A stretch of DNA of 64,000 bases, from assembly GCA_029851415.1 (NCBI GenBank), contig CM056742.1, positions 93,610,748-93,674,747 on the forward strand, given 5' to 3'. The DNA comes from Eretmocerus hayati (lineage: Eukaryota; Arthropoda; Insecta; Hymenoptera; Aphelinidae). Made by a program: the position numbers and the translations under genes. The notes under the pieces were generated by a model. The model saw nothing but the letters and a program-made list of their open reading frames with translations. It did no database searches and was not told where the DNA came from. Shown piece by piece: positions 38,970-48,895 of the stretch; within the stretch, counting starts at the first letter, position 1, and the number at the start of each line of letters is the position of its first letter.

Positions 38970-41897
38970 CTAAATACGGCTGCCGGAGAGTCGAAAGGGA
39001 GTGGTAGTTCCTTAAAGGCGGGGTTTATCAACCTTAACTCCTTAACAGATAAGATTGAGCACCTGCGCCTGCTCGTTGCTGCCGACCCCTCCTACCATCT
39101 TTTCGGGGTAGCTGAGTCGTGGCTCGATGAGTTTGTGGATGACAGTCTTGTTCAGGTCCCAGGTTATTCGCTGTTACCGCAAGATCGTAACAGAAACGGT
39201 GGCGGGGTTGCTCTGTATGTTCGTAATGATTTCAAAGTGGAGAGGCTTGCCTCGTCTAATACTTCTGGTCCGGGGTGTCCTGGCATCCCCGAGTATTTGT
39301 TTTGCAGCGTACAGCAGGGTAACTCGCCATCGATTCTAGTAGGTGTGATTTATAGACCTCCAAAGGTTGCCATGCAGAAGGATGATGGGCTTTTCGGCTC
39401 ATTACGCCGACTGTGTGGAGATTTTAGCCACAAAGTTATTATGGGGGATCTGAACGCAGACTTGTTGGACACGGCTCATTCTGACACAAAGACATTGACC
39501 GCACTGACCGAAGAACTGTCCCTTCAGATTGTGCAGCACGGTGCGACTCATCAACACAACCCCAATGTGTCTCATAAATGGATCGACCATATGTACGTAG
39601 ATGAAAATGATACCGTCACCGACTTACAAAACAGACTACTGCCCAGTTTCGGCAAGCACGCGGTCATCGACGTCACCATCAACGTCTTCACTCCTGCTCC
39701 GCCTAAAAATTCCTTCACATACAGGGATTTTCGTAACATCACTCCGGAGCAGTTGAATGATTGCCTGCTTCGCTGTGGCTGGACAGCGCTCAACAATGCT
39801 GAAACTAGTTTGGAAGATGCGATTAATTGCCTCAATGAAAACTTGAAAGTTGTATTAGATGAACTAGCGCCTGAAAAAACGATTTGCCCTCGTAAAGGCG
39901 ACGCTCCTTGGATTGGTCCCGAGCTGAAAGGACTCATTGAGAAGCGAGATGCAACACGTAGGCGCTGGGAGCGAAACCAATGCAACCAGCGCAAGTGTTC
40001 TGATCTTCAGAATGAGTTCTTCCGGCTCAGTGAAGAGGTCGACGTGCGTATTGAGAAAGATCGAAATTCCTTCATTCAAAGTCACCTTTCTGACGCTCTT
40101 GATCAACATAAAAACATTTGGAAGGAAATGCGTAACCTCGGCCTCTTGCCCAAGAGCAAAGAGGAGGAGCTTCACGGCTTCACCCCGGACGAGTTGAACG
40201 CTCACTTTGCGGGAGTCTCTGTCTCACCTCGCGAGGATATAGAAGAAGCAATGGACGATGTTATGGTGGCTCCAGAGGAGGGTTTCGAATTCAAGCCAAC
40301 CAATTTGAATGAAGTAGTCCTTGCCATAAAACATTTCTCCTCACAGGCTCGCGGGGTAGATGGAATCCCTCAAAGCGTGATCGCGAAAGCTCTCCCGGCG
40401 ATTGGTGATCTTATTGTACATATTTTCAACTCCTCTTTCGCTCACAGCATCTTTCCTGAGACTTGGAAGCAAGCACAGCTGATTGCGCTAAAAAAGACTG
40501 TAGCTCCATCATCAGTCTCGGACTACCGTCCTATTGCGCTCTTGTGCTTCCTCTCCAAGGTTCTCGAAAAGATTGCACACGACCAAATCACGGAGTACTT
40601 GAAGAAAGAAAAATTATTAGATGGCTTCCAGGCTGGTTTCAGACAACACCACAGTACCCAGACAGCTTTGCTGAAATTGACTGATGACATCAGACTAGGT
40701 ATAGATAGGAAGAAGATCACCCTTTTACTACTCTTCGACTTCAGCAAAGCCTTTGACACGATATCACCAACAAAACTTCTGAGTAAACTGCGACAACTTG
40801 GTTTCTCGCGTTCGGCACTCCTGTGGATCAAATCATATTTACAAGGTCGCACCCAGCTAGTCATCTCCAAGAATGGTAAATCTGATTGGCTCGCAACCAA
40901 TCTGGGTGTTCCGCAGGGTTCTGTTCTCGGGCCCTTACTCTTTAGTTTGTACGTCAATGACTTGCCTGGGCTACTGAACGGAAAGTCGGTAGATCATCTC
41001 TTTTACGCTGATGACCTCCAAATTTATCTCCAAATCGAGAAAAATAAGATCAGGGAGGGCATCGACCGACTGGGAGAAATCGGACGACTGGTTGCTGATT
41101 GGGCTATGGGCTCCGGCCTGCGTCTCAACGCTGGTAAAACCAAGGCAATCTTTTTCTCTTCCGAGAGGAATATCAAGGATCTGAAAAGGATGGATTTGCC
41201 AGGTGTTGAGAAACAGGATGGAGTTTTCGTTCCTTTCAGTGACACAGTCGTGAGTCTTGGTGTTGTATTAGACAGCGAACTATCGTGGAAACCGCAAATA
41301 AATCAAGTAACGAAGAAAGTCAACAGGGCCCTGTACGGTTTGCGGTTCTTCAGGGCATGCATCACTGGGACTCTCCGAGTTCGACTGGTCGAGGCGTTAG
41401 TACAACCCCATCTAGACTATTGTACGGTCGTGTATCTTGACGCCACATACGAACAGCGGCAACGGCTACAAAGACTAAACAACTCATTTGTGAGATACAT
41501 TTTTGATCTTAGGAGAGACGAGCACATCACTCCGTTCAGGGAAAACTTGGATTGGCTGCGTACTGATTCGCGGCGAATGTACTTTGCAGGCATTATCATG
41601 TATAAGATCATGCACATGAGGGAACCTGGTTACCTGTCTGCAATGTTTACCAGGCACCAATCCGAGCGCCCCGTGCGGGGAGATGCACAAGAGCAGGAAC
41701 TCAAGGTCCCCAAAGTGAGACTTGAATATGGAAGAAGATCTTTCCAAGTTCAATGCGCTCACTTCTGGAACTTTCTCCCTTCAGGCATTCGGCAAATTCA
41801 GAAGATCTCATTTTTCAAAGAAGCTTTGAAAGAGTTTCTCTTATCACAACCATCCCAGAGGATTGATGTGGATAACAAACAATACTTTAACCTCTGA
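38970..41897 (+). CDS. LINE ORF2: APE endonuclease and reverse transcriptase
   Basis: The frame runs uninterrupted from the ORF1 stop to 41897 (975 codons). No in-frame ATG precedes the endonuclease domain, which starts near 39025 with 'GFINLNSLTDKIEHLR' and 'GVAESWLDE'. Endonuclease motifs include 'VIMGDLNADLLD' and 'HKWIDHMYV'. Reverse transcriptase motifs are 'LLLFDFSKAFDTI', 'GVPQGSVLGPLLFSLYVND' and 'LFYADDLQIY' with the catalytic Asp pair. A C-terminal domain of about 250 residues follows. All catalytic residues seem present and no break is visible. Translation must start by reinitiation, a non-AUG codon or readthrough of the ORF1 stop. Confidence 0.9.
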   Translation, partial: LNTAAGESKGSGSSLKAGFINLNSLTDKIEHLRLLVAADPSYHLFGVAESWLDEFVDDSLVQVPGYSLLPQDRNRNGGGVALYVRNDFKVERLASSNTSGPGCPGIPEYLFCSVQQGNSPSILVGVIYRPPKVAMQKDDGLFGSLRRLCGDFSHKVIMGDLNADLLDTAHSDTKTLTALTEELSLQIVQHGATHQHNPNVSHKWIDHMYVDENDTVTDLQNRLLPSFGKHAVIDVTINVFTPAPPKNSFTYRDFRNITPEQLNDCLLRCGWTALNNAETSLEDAINCLNENLKVVLDELAPEKTICPRKGDAPWIGPELKGLIEKRDATRRRWERNQCNQRKCSDLQNEFFRLSEEVDVRIEKDRNSFIQSHLSDALDQHKNIWKEMRNLGLLPKSKEEELHGFTPDELNAHFAGVSVSPREDIEEAMDDVMVAPEEGFEFKPTNLNEVVLAIKHFSSQARGVDGIPQSVIAKALPAIGDLIVHIFNSSFAHSIFPETWKQAQLIALKKTVAPSSVSDYRPIALLCFLSKVLEKIAHDQITEYLKKEKLLDGFQAGFRQHHSTQTALLKLTDDIRLGIDRKKITLLLLFDFSKAFDTISPTKLLSKLRQLGFSRSALLWIKSYLQGRTQLVISKNGKSDWLATNLGVPQGSVLGPLLFSLYVNDLPGLLNGKSVDHLFYADDLQIYLQIEKNKIREGIDRLGEIGRLVADWAMGSGLRLNAGKTKAIFFSSERNIKDLKRMDLPGVEKQDGVFVPFSDTVVSLGVVLDSELSWKPQINQVTKKVNRALYGLRFFRACITGTLRVRLVEALVQPHLDYCTVVYLDATYEQRQRLQRLNNSFVRYIFDLRRDEHITPFRENLDWLRTDSRRMYFAGIIMYKIMHMREPGYLSAMFTRHQSERPVRGDAQEQELKVPKVRLEYGRRSFQVQCAHFWNFLPSGIRQIQKISFFKEALKEFLLSQPSQRIDVDNKQYFNL

Positions 41898-42796
41898 TAG
41901 GCTTGGGCTCTTTCCGATTAGGCTTTTAATTATAACTTAGTTATGCACATGGCCTTCCCGCCATTGACTGAAACATCTGTGATAATTTTCCGAGCCCACT
42001 GTCCTTTTATATGTACAAAAATGTTTTATATTTTCTTGCTCCTTTTTTGCTATCTTTATCTGTATAAGAAATAGTGTAATTTGACTTTCTACGCACCTTG
42101 CAGTGCTTCAAAATGACTAGTCACTTGATGTGATAATACAATGTCCTTGACCAAAACGACAAATTTCATGAATGTGATATATATTTATTATGAGTGACAT
42201 ATGTACCATATGTAACAGAATTTTTAATTTTTGCCTCTAAGCAAATAAAGGATATCAATCAATCAATCTCTCTCTCTAATAGCCCAGACCGGGTCACCCT
42301 CCAAGAGCTGCGTACCCTGGGCGAGATGTGGTCGTGTGATGGGCCACGTGTCAGCAGAAGCTGGCACAAGTCTTGGCACTCACACTTTGTTCACCCACAC
42401 ACAGAACTCCTTGCTCACCCGCGGCGCGATCACTGGACCCGTACTGGGTCACTACTCCTCGAGCACGCGGCAGATTTATGGGCACGATATACAGGGAGGT
42501 CTATCTAGGCCCGCAGCCATCCCAAGATTGCCGGCCGGCGATTCGCGGCGCGGCTCCCCCAAGCCCGCGAGAGCGCCGCGCCGCCCGGCTGGATGGGCTG
42601 GACGGTGCTGCCACCCCGCTGGTGGCGGGAGCCATCAGCCCGTTTGAAATGTCGTCGTCGTCTTCTTCTCGTCACCTCGGGCACCTCAACAAAAAAGTAT
42701 ACACACAAAAAATCAGACCTTGATCTACTTGGCTCGAGGTGACGACGAGAGCTTCTGTGGGGCGAGACGGAACGTGCTGCAACGTTCCACGTTGCA

Positions 42797-42819
42797 TTAC
42801 CCCCAGCTTTTCCCCCCAA
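42797..42819 (-). promoter_or_regulatory. Polypurine tract of the giant element
   Basis: On the minus strand TTGGGGGGAAAAGCTGGGGG, followed by TAA, abuts the start of the 3' LTR (TGCAACGTGG). This is the expected place for plus-strand priming in reverse transcription. Two G runs separated by AAAAGCT make it a slightly interrupted tract. Confidence 0.8.
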
Positions 42820-43126
42820 TGTCATGGGTGAGAAGAATTCGGAGTGGTCTCGTCTCACCCACATCCACCCTCATCGTGACTTCGGCGGAAATCATCATAC
42901 ATTGCTACTCAGAGGAAGAAAATCCAAATCATTCATTATCAATACAATTGAAATGGGGTACTCCTAGTTACCATGAAACCAAAACCAAAACATTCCTAGC
43001 TAGCATTCAAATCAAACATCTAACATTAAAAGGAAACAAGGATGAGGAATCAAGGGTCGCTATCTACCGGGTTTAGGGTACTGAGGAAATCAAAATTTTT
43101 CTCTTACTTGGCGGATTTCTTCGGCT
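42820..43126 (-). other. Non-coding 3' region of the giant element
   Basis: About 300 bp between the ORF3 stop and the polypurine tract. I see no gene. It is AT-richer than ORF3 and contains nothing further that I can name. Confidence 0.5.
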
Positions 43127-45027
43127 CTACTGAGCCCGGCGGATCCTGTCAAAGAAAGCCGCATACATCTGTTCCTGCACGTTCTCCGGCATGGTCACCG
43201 ACACGGCGACCAGCGCCCGGAACTCTTCATAGTCCGCGGGGGTCATGGCTGCCATCAGCCGTGCCAGACCCGGAATCGGCATGGTCATGCCAGACGAAGC
43301 CCAGCTGTTGTCGGTTGCAGCAGCGGTGTTGGGCTGTGGTGCGGCTGAGCCTGCGATCAGTGTGGTCCTCGGGGCCACTCTTGGGGCTGGTACCGGCGCG
43401 ACTGTTGCGGGTGGTAGATCTGGAGCTGAGGCGGCGACCACCTCCACCCCGGATTGCTCCGCAGCTGGTGCTTCGAGACGCCTCACCTGAGGTAGCACAG
43501 GGAACGGTCGAGGTAGCGTAGTGGTCCCCTCGGCTCCGCTGTCCCGCACGGGTGGCAGTTCATGTGGCCTGCGCAGGAACCGCACGGGCTCTCCTGTGTC
43601 CCTGGTGGCGCTGCTAGGTGGTGGTGGAGTAGGTGACCTTGGGGGTCCCCGCTCGTCCTGACGCCCCGTCGTGGCGGATGGTGGTGGAGTCGAGAGAGGT
43701 GGGGAAACAGCGGCGGATTGATTGGGCTGTTCCCGAACCCCCTCGATCTCCATGGGTGTGGTCTGCCTTTCTGGCTCCTGTGGCAGGCGAGTGACCGTTG
43801 CCGATGGACCAAAACGAGCCTCGTGTGCGGGGCGACCCTCCCACAGCGTATACGCCGTGGCGCAGCGCGGGAAATTGTATGCAGCTACCCGGCGCCGACC
43901 GCAGTTGAAACAGTGGAACCACGGTTTCGGAGCCGGGCAGCATGCCGACCGATGGCCACGTTTCCAACATGGGAAGCAGGTGTGTGGCGGAGGGTCGTCC
44001 TCGTCCAGAGGTAGTGCCTCCAGCCACTGGAAACGCGTGCCTCTTCTTACTGGTCCAGGCCTTGTCGTCGGGGTGACGTCTCTCCTGGGCGCGGGGTTCT
44101 GTCGCTCCGGTATCGGTGGTCTCGCGGTGGCCGGGGGAGATTGGTCCTCCAATCTCGCCACCCGGGCAGCTTCATCGGCGAGGCGATGGATCTCCTCTTG
44201 CCATGGATCCGCGGAGGCCGGTAGAGCTCGGGCCAAGGTGGCGGGTCCCGGAGGTGGAGAGTAGTCGCGTTGCGCCGGTGCCTGGTAGTCCACGTGATCC
44301 TCCAGGGTCATGTGACGGTTGAGGTTGCGTCGACGGCGTTTAGAGGAGTCGTCGTAACGCAACATCGGCTCTTCTTGACGTTGTGGCTGCTGTTCCTAAT
44401 GGTGCGGGCGCTCTGGTTCGCGGTGTCGGGCGAACAAGCGTTCATACTCGCGTTCCATCGCACGGCGATGGTCTCTGGCTTGGATCCGTTCCCTGCGGAT
44501 CTGCGAGGTGACTTCCGGGGTCCACTCCGATCTGGTCCGTGTCCGTTTGCCTCTATAAGGCTGGGTGTATTGGACGGGCTGGTCCGGGCAGAGAATTCGG
44601 GCCGCCTCGTCCCTCCGGCCAAGGTATCCTTGCCAACCTCGCTCGGGATCCCAATTTTGACGCAGCTGGAGCTCGACGGCTGTTTCCAACTCGTGACGTT
44701 CCGAGGCTGGGAGGTTTGGTGGAGCGATGATGAGCGCGGGTTCGCGGAACTCATCGGGTGCAGCGACTCCAGCTGCTTTTCCACGGGCGGCGGAAGGAAT
44801 CGGTTGAGGTATTGGTCTCGTTGGAGTCGTGGTGCGGCGGACAGATGGCGGAGATGGTGGCCACTCGTACTGTCCGGGGTCCACTTCCTGCCGGGTTGGA
44901 GCACCCCTAGGCTCCAACCAATCTTGCAGTTCCTGTTGAGCTCTAGCGGAGTCCGCCACTGGATCCAAGCCGGAATCCAGGGTCAGCTCCGCTTCCTCCG
45001 TGAGCACTGCGAGAGGTGCTGCCGCCG
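43127..45027 (-). pseudogene. ORF3, C-terminal part, with zinc-knuckle-like motifs
   Basis: The minus-strand frame runs from the foldback insertion (45027) to 43127, about 633 codons, broken once by a TAG at 44396-44398. It is Pro-, Arg- and Glu-rich and mostly disordered. Near 43978-43865 there are two Cys clusters: 'CFPCWKRGHRSAC' (Cx2Cx4HxnC) and 'HCFNCGRRR' with a further Cys, resembling gag nucleocapsid knuckles. There is no signal peptide or transmembrane segment, so it is not an envelope protein although it occupies the env position. It is preceded by a spliced-message-like acceptor at 52282. The upstream part of the same ORF lies at 51824-52279. Confidence 0.7.
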
Positions 45028-47742
45028 CACTATAGTCGTCACATTCCAACTCTGGCCAAAAATCGCTTCAAAACTGGTTTCAAGCTATCGGGATGAGCCA
45101 AACGGCATTCTCTTCGTAATCGACAGGGCTAGGAGATGTGCTAATCTGATTCTGTCTCAGACAGAGGGGGTAGGGGTGGGGAGGTGTTGAACGCGAAATG
45201 GGGTTGGAGATCGATATTCCGCCGGGATGAAACTCACGCGTGGCGAGTCAGTAGTTCTACTGCCGATACGCAACCACATGGAGTACCTTCTAGAGGTAGA
45301 TGGCAGTATTTTGAACTCAACCCAAAGTCTGAGAATCACCGCAATCAGCTCTGAGATCGATTCTGAGCTGAGAAGAGGTGATAAATGCTGTGAATTAGTC
45401 GATTATACTGGATTCTGAGTCGAAAATGATTCTACTGCCAACTCTCAACTCTTCTCAAAACATTCCCTCATCGATTCTCGGAATTTTGAGTCTGGGCACA
45501 GCTCTGAGAACTGCTGCGGGGAGTTTTCAGATCGGTTCAGATTGAATTTGTGGCGGGATTGTCTCTTCAGATCTGAAGGGACTTTCGAGATGATCGATTT
45601 CAGCTCAGAATGCGATATGCTGCCAGATGAAAAAGACTTTGGGTGTATTTCTAGAGGATTGAACATAATTTTTAGCCTAATCTCAAGTCTGGGAGTTGCC
45701 GCAGAGGGATTTGAGATCAATATTCGTCAAGAAAAGGCTGTCTGGCCGCGCAGAATATTAGACGAATGGTAATTTCTAGGTGGAGAAAGAGTGTACTGCC
45801 GATTTGTAATAACTTGGAGTACTTTTTGAGAGTGGAAAGCAGTATTTTGAGTTCATCCTCGTGTATGGGAATCAACGCAATCAGCTCTGAGGTCGATTCT
45901 GAGCCGAGAAAAGGTGACGGGCCTTGATAATTGGTCGGGGATAGTGAATTCTGGGTCGAATCTAATCCTACTGCCAATTCAGGACCCGTTTCAACACATT
46001 TTCCCATAAATTTTCAGGATTTCGAGCCGAAACACAGCTCTGAAAATTGCTGGGGGAGGATTTGAGATCTATTCAGGTCTATTTTGTGGCAAAAATGTCT
46101 GTTGAGATATAATAGTCATCCGAGAATGACCGATTTTACAACGGAATTCGATATGCTGCCAGGTCAGGAACATTTTCAGTGGGATCGTAGGACATTGAAT
46201 AGAATTTTGAGCCTAATCTCAAGCCTAGAAACTGCCGTGGAGGAATTCCAGATCAATATTCGTCAATAAAAAGCTGCAGAACAGTGCAGATTATTCAAGG
46301 AACGGTGAGTTCTAGGTGACGAATGAATATACTGCCGATCTACAATGACTCGGGGTACATTCTAGGGATGCGAAACAATATTCTGAGCAAAAACTCGGGA
46401 CGGAGAGTCACCGCAATCGGCTCTGAGACCGATTCCAGACCGGAGAAAAGTGATGAACGCTGCGTATTCGTCGAAAATAGTGGTTCCTTAATCGGAATTT
46501 TCAATGCTGCTACCACATGAAGCTTCCTCGTGCATTTTACCATCACTCACCAGGATTTTGAGGCCGAGAACGGCTCTGAATATTTCCGTGGACGAGTTTG
46601 AAATCGAATTCGATCTCTTCCGAGTCGGGAAAGTCTTATTAGCACAGGTTTCGATCAAGGATGACCGATTTTAGCTCGGACTTTGATATACTGCCGAGTC
46701 GAACAAACTTTGAGTGAACTTCTCATGTGATGATCAGAATTTAGAGCCTTATCCGATGTCGAGAAATTACTGCCGAGAGATTTGAGAACGATATTCGCCC
46801 AGGAAAAGTTGTTCAGTAATGCAGATTATTTAAGGAATGATGATTTTTCGGTGAAAAAAATTATACTGCCGATCAAAAAAAACTTGCAGTACATGCGGAA
46901 GATGTTAGGCAATATTGCAAGCCCAACCCCGTGTCTGAGAATCACTGCAATCAGCTCTGGATTGAGTCTGAGCAAAGAAAAAGCAATGAAAGGCGCGTAT
47001 TAGTCGCGAATCATGTTTTATAAGTCGGAGACAGTCCTGCTGCCACCCCAAGAATCTGTTTCATAGATTATACTACAAACCTCCGGATTTAGCTGAACTT
47101 CGACCTTAATCCATAGGCCAGGAATTGCCGCAAGAAAATTTGGGAACAATACTCGTCCAGGGAAGACTGTCGAGTGATGCAGATCATTTAAGGAATGGTG
47201 ATTTCTAGGTGGAAAAAGATATACTGCCGATCCACAAATACTTGCACTACATGCGGGAGATAATAGGCAATATTCCAAGCCCAACCCGGTGTCTGAGAAT
47301 CATTGCAATCAGCTCTGGATTGAGTCCGAGCAAAGAAAAAGCGACAAGTGGCGCGTATGAGTCGCGAATAATGGTTGATATGTCGGAGACAGTCCTACTG
47401 CCACCCCAAGAACCTGTGTGACGCGTTGTACTACAAATTCTCCGGAATCTGAACCCAAATGCGACTCTGAGAACAGCCATGCTTGAGTTTGACATCGATT
47501 CTTATCCAATTTCCTCGTCAGGCTCATATCTCAAACACTGGCATAAGTCAGAGATAACCGATTCTAGCTCGGAAATCGATATGCTGCCACTTCGAAAACA
47601 CTTGAGGTAAATGTGTCGAGTATTTAGCTGAATTTTGACCTTAATCCGTGGGCCAGAAATTCCCGCAAAAAACTTTGGGAACAATATCTGTCCAGGAAAA
47701 GCTGTCGAGTAATGCAGATTATTCAAGGAATGGTGATAACTA

Positions 47743-48073
47743 ACAAGGGGAGCACTTGAATTCCGGGTCACCAATCTTCCCCAAAATTTTTTTACCATTT
47801 GGTATCACCTAGAATATGAAGAATCCAGAGTAACTCCGTCAAATATGCCTCCCGTTCAAAGTTACAGCCTATGATGTTATCATTGCCGAAATAGGCCCAT
47901 GTTAAAAAGTGAAATATATAGTTATACTCGCAATGCTAACGTTTTTGCTTGTAGCTCTGGACAGGAGTCCCATTTGACGGAGTTACTCTAGATTCTTCAT
48001 ATTCTACGTGATACCAAACTGTACAAAAATTTTGGGGAAGATTGGTGATCCGGAAGTCAAGTGCTCCCCTTGT
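47743..48073. mobile_element. MITE in the left arm of foldback element 2
   Basis: Ends ACAAGGGGAGCACTTGAATT and, inverted, ACAAGGGGAGCACTTGACTT match over about 120 bp around a short loop. TA is adjacent on the left and overlaps the right end, consistent with a TA duplication. The opposite arm (near 49480) lacks it, which gives an empty site. Confidence 0.8.
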
Positions 48074-48639
48074 AAGTGGAAAAAATTGTACTGCCAATCC
48101 ACAAATACTTGCACTACATGCGAAAGATGTTAGGCAATATTTCAAGCCCAACCCCGTGTCCGAGAATCACTGCAATCAGCTCTGGGTTGAGTCTGAGCAA
48201 AGGAAAAACGGTGGATGGTGCGTATCAGTCTCGAATTATGGATTATAAGTAGGAGACAGTCCTACTGCCACCCCAGGAATCATTCGAATGGGCCAGGGCA
48301 AAGTGATTCTTCTGCCACTCCAAAACAATTCGAAATACGGTCTCGGAGCACTCAACAAAATTCCCAGTCCAATTTGAAGTCTAGTCACTGTTGCACTCAG
48401 ATCCAGAAGAGATCTTGTGGCCTCAATACTCGGGTTGTCTTTGTGGTGAATTAAATCATCAATATAATCCTCAGAACCCTATGATTTCTGCATACGACTA
48501 GACATTTTACTGTGTATCCATCGAAAAGGTTTTTGGTTTTATACAAATGTAGGCTTGACGTTTACCCTTATTCATCCGTATTCTGGTTCAATAACACTCA
48601 CGGGTCATAGTTCGACCCCAACATCGCCAAGATACAGCG

Positions 48640-48895
48640 GCAGATATGGGCATTCGCAACTGATCCATATGGTTTCGAAAAAATTCAACTCATGAAGGGG
48701 CGTATTAGTCAAATGATAAGATATGTTCCAATGATTTTCTCGATTTCAATACGTGTAGTACAAGCGTGAGAAATATTGACAAAGACTGAAATGATCATGA
48801 AGCTATGCCTCAATTTGTATTCATTGTGTACCTATATTAATTATATCCAAACTCTACTCGAAACCGTGTGGATCAGTTGCGAATTCCATTATCTG
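48640..48895. other. Centre of the foldback palindrome
   Basis: The innermost paired sequence is 'TTGGCGATGTTGGGGTCGAA' and its inverse, followed by a short imperfect pair 'GCAACTGATCCATATGG/CCGTGTGGATCAGTTGC' around an AT-rich loop of about 160 bp. It contains no gene. Confidence 0.75.

Larger units (their letters stand above)
36870..42267 (+). mobile_element. CR1/jockey-group LINE, nearly full length
   Basis: About 5.4 kb with two open frames, PHD-finger ORF1 and endonuclease-RT ORF2, a 3' untranslated region of about 370 bp, AATAAA at 42244, and a tail of (ATCA)n in place of poly(A). That tail type and the PHD-finger ORF1 point to the CR1 side of the LINE tree, but I cannot assign the clade without an alignment. 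It lies on the plus strand, opposite to its host LTR element, between CT microsatellite stretches. Confidence 0.85.
35934..42796 (-). repeat. 3' LTR of the giant element, interrupted by a LINE
   Basis: The outer parts (35934-36869 and 42268-42796) align with the 5' LTR at about 93-95% by eye, ending TGTAACGTG and CACGTTGCA. A CT-rich microsatellite marks the place where the LINE is inserted. A poly-G run of about 14 lies at 36661-36674. Confidence 0.9.

Noticed and set aside
43127..45027. Envelope gene of an errantivirus
   Set aside because: The frame has the position of env, but no signal peptide, transmembrane segment or furin-like site, and carries zinc-knuckle-like Cys clusters instead.
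44270..45190. Long plus-strand frame of 306 codons
   Set aside because: It lies antisense to ORF3 and into the foldback arm; the composition is a shadow of the GC-rich minus-strand frame.
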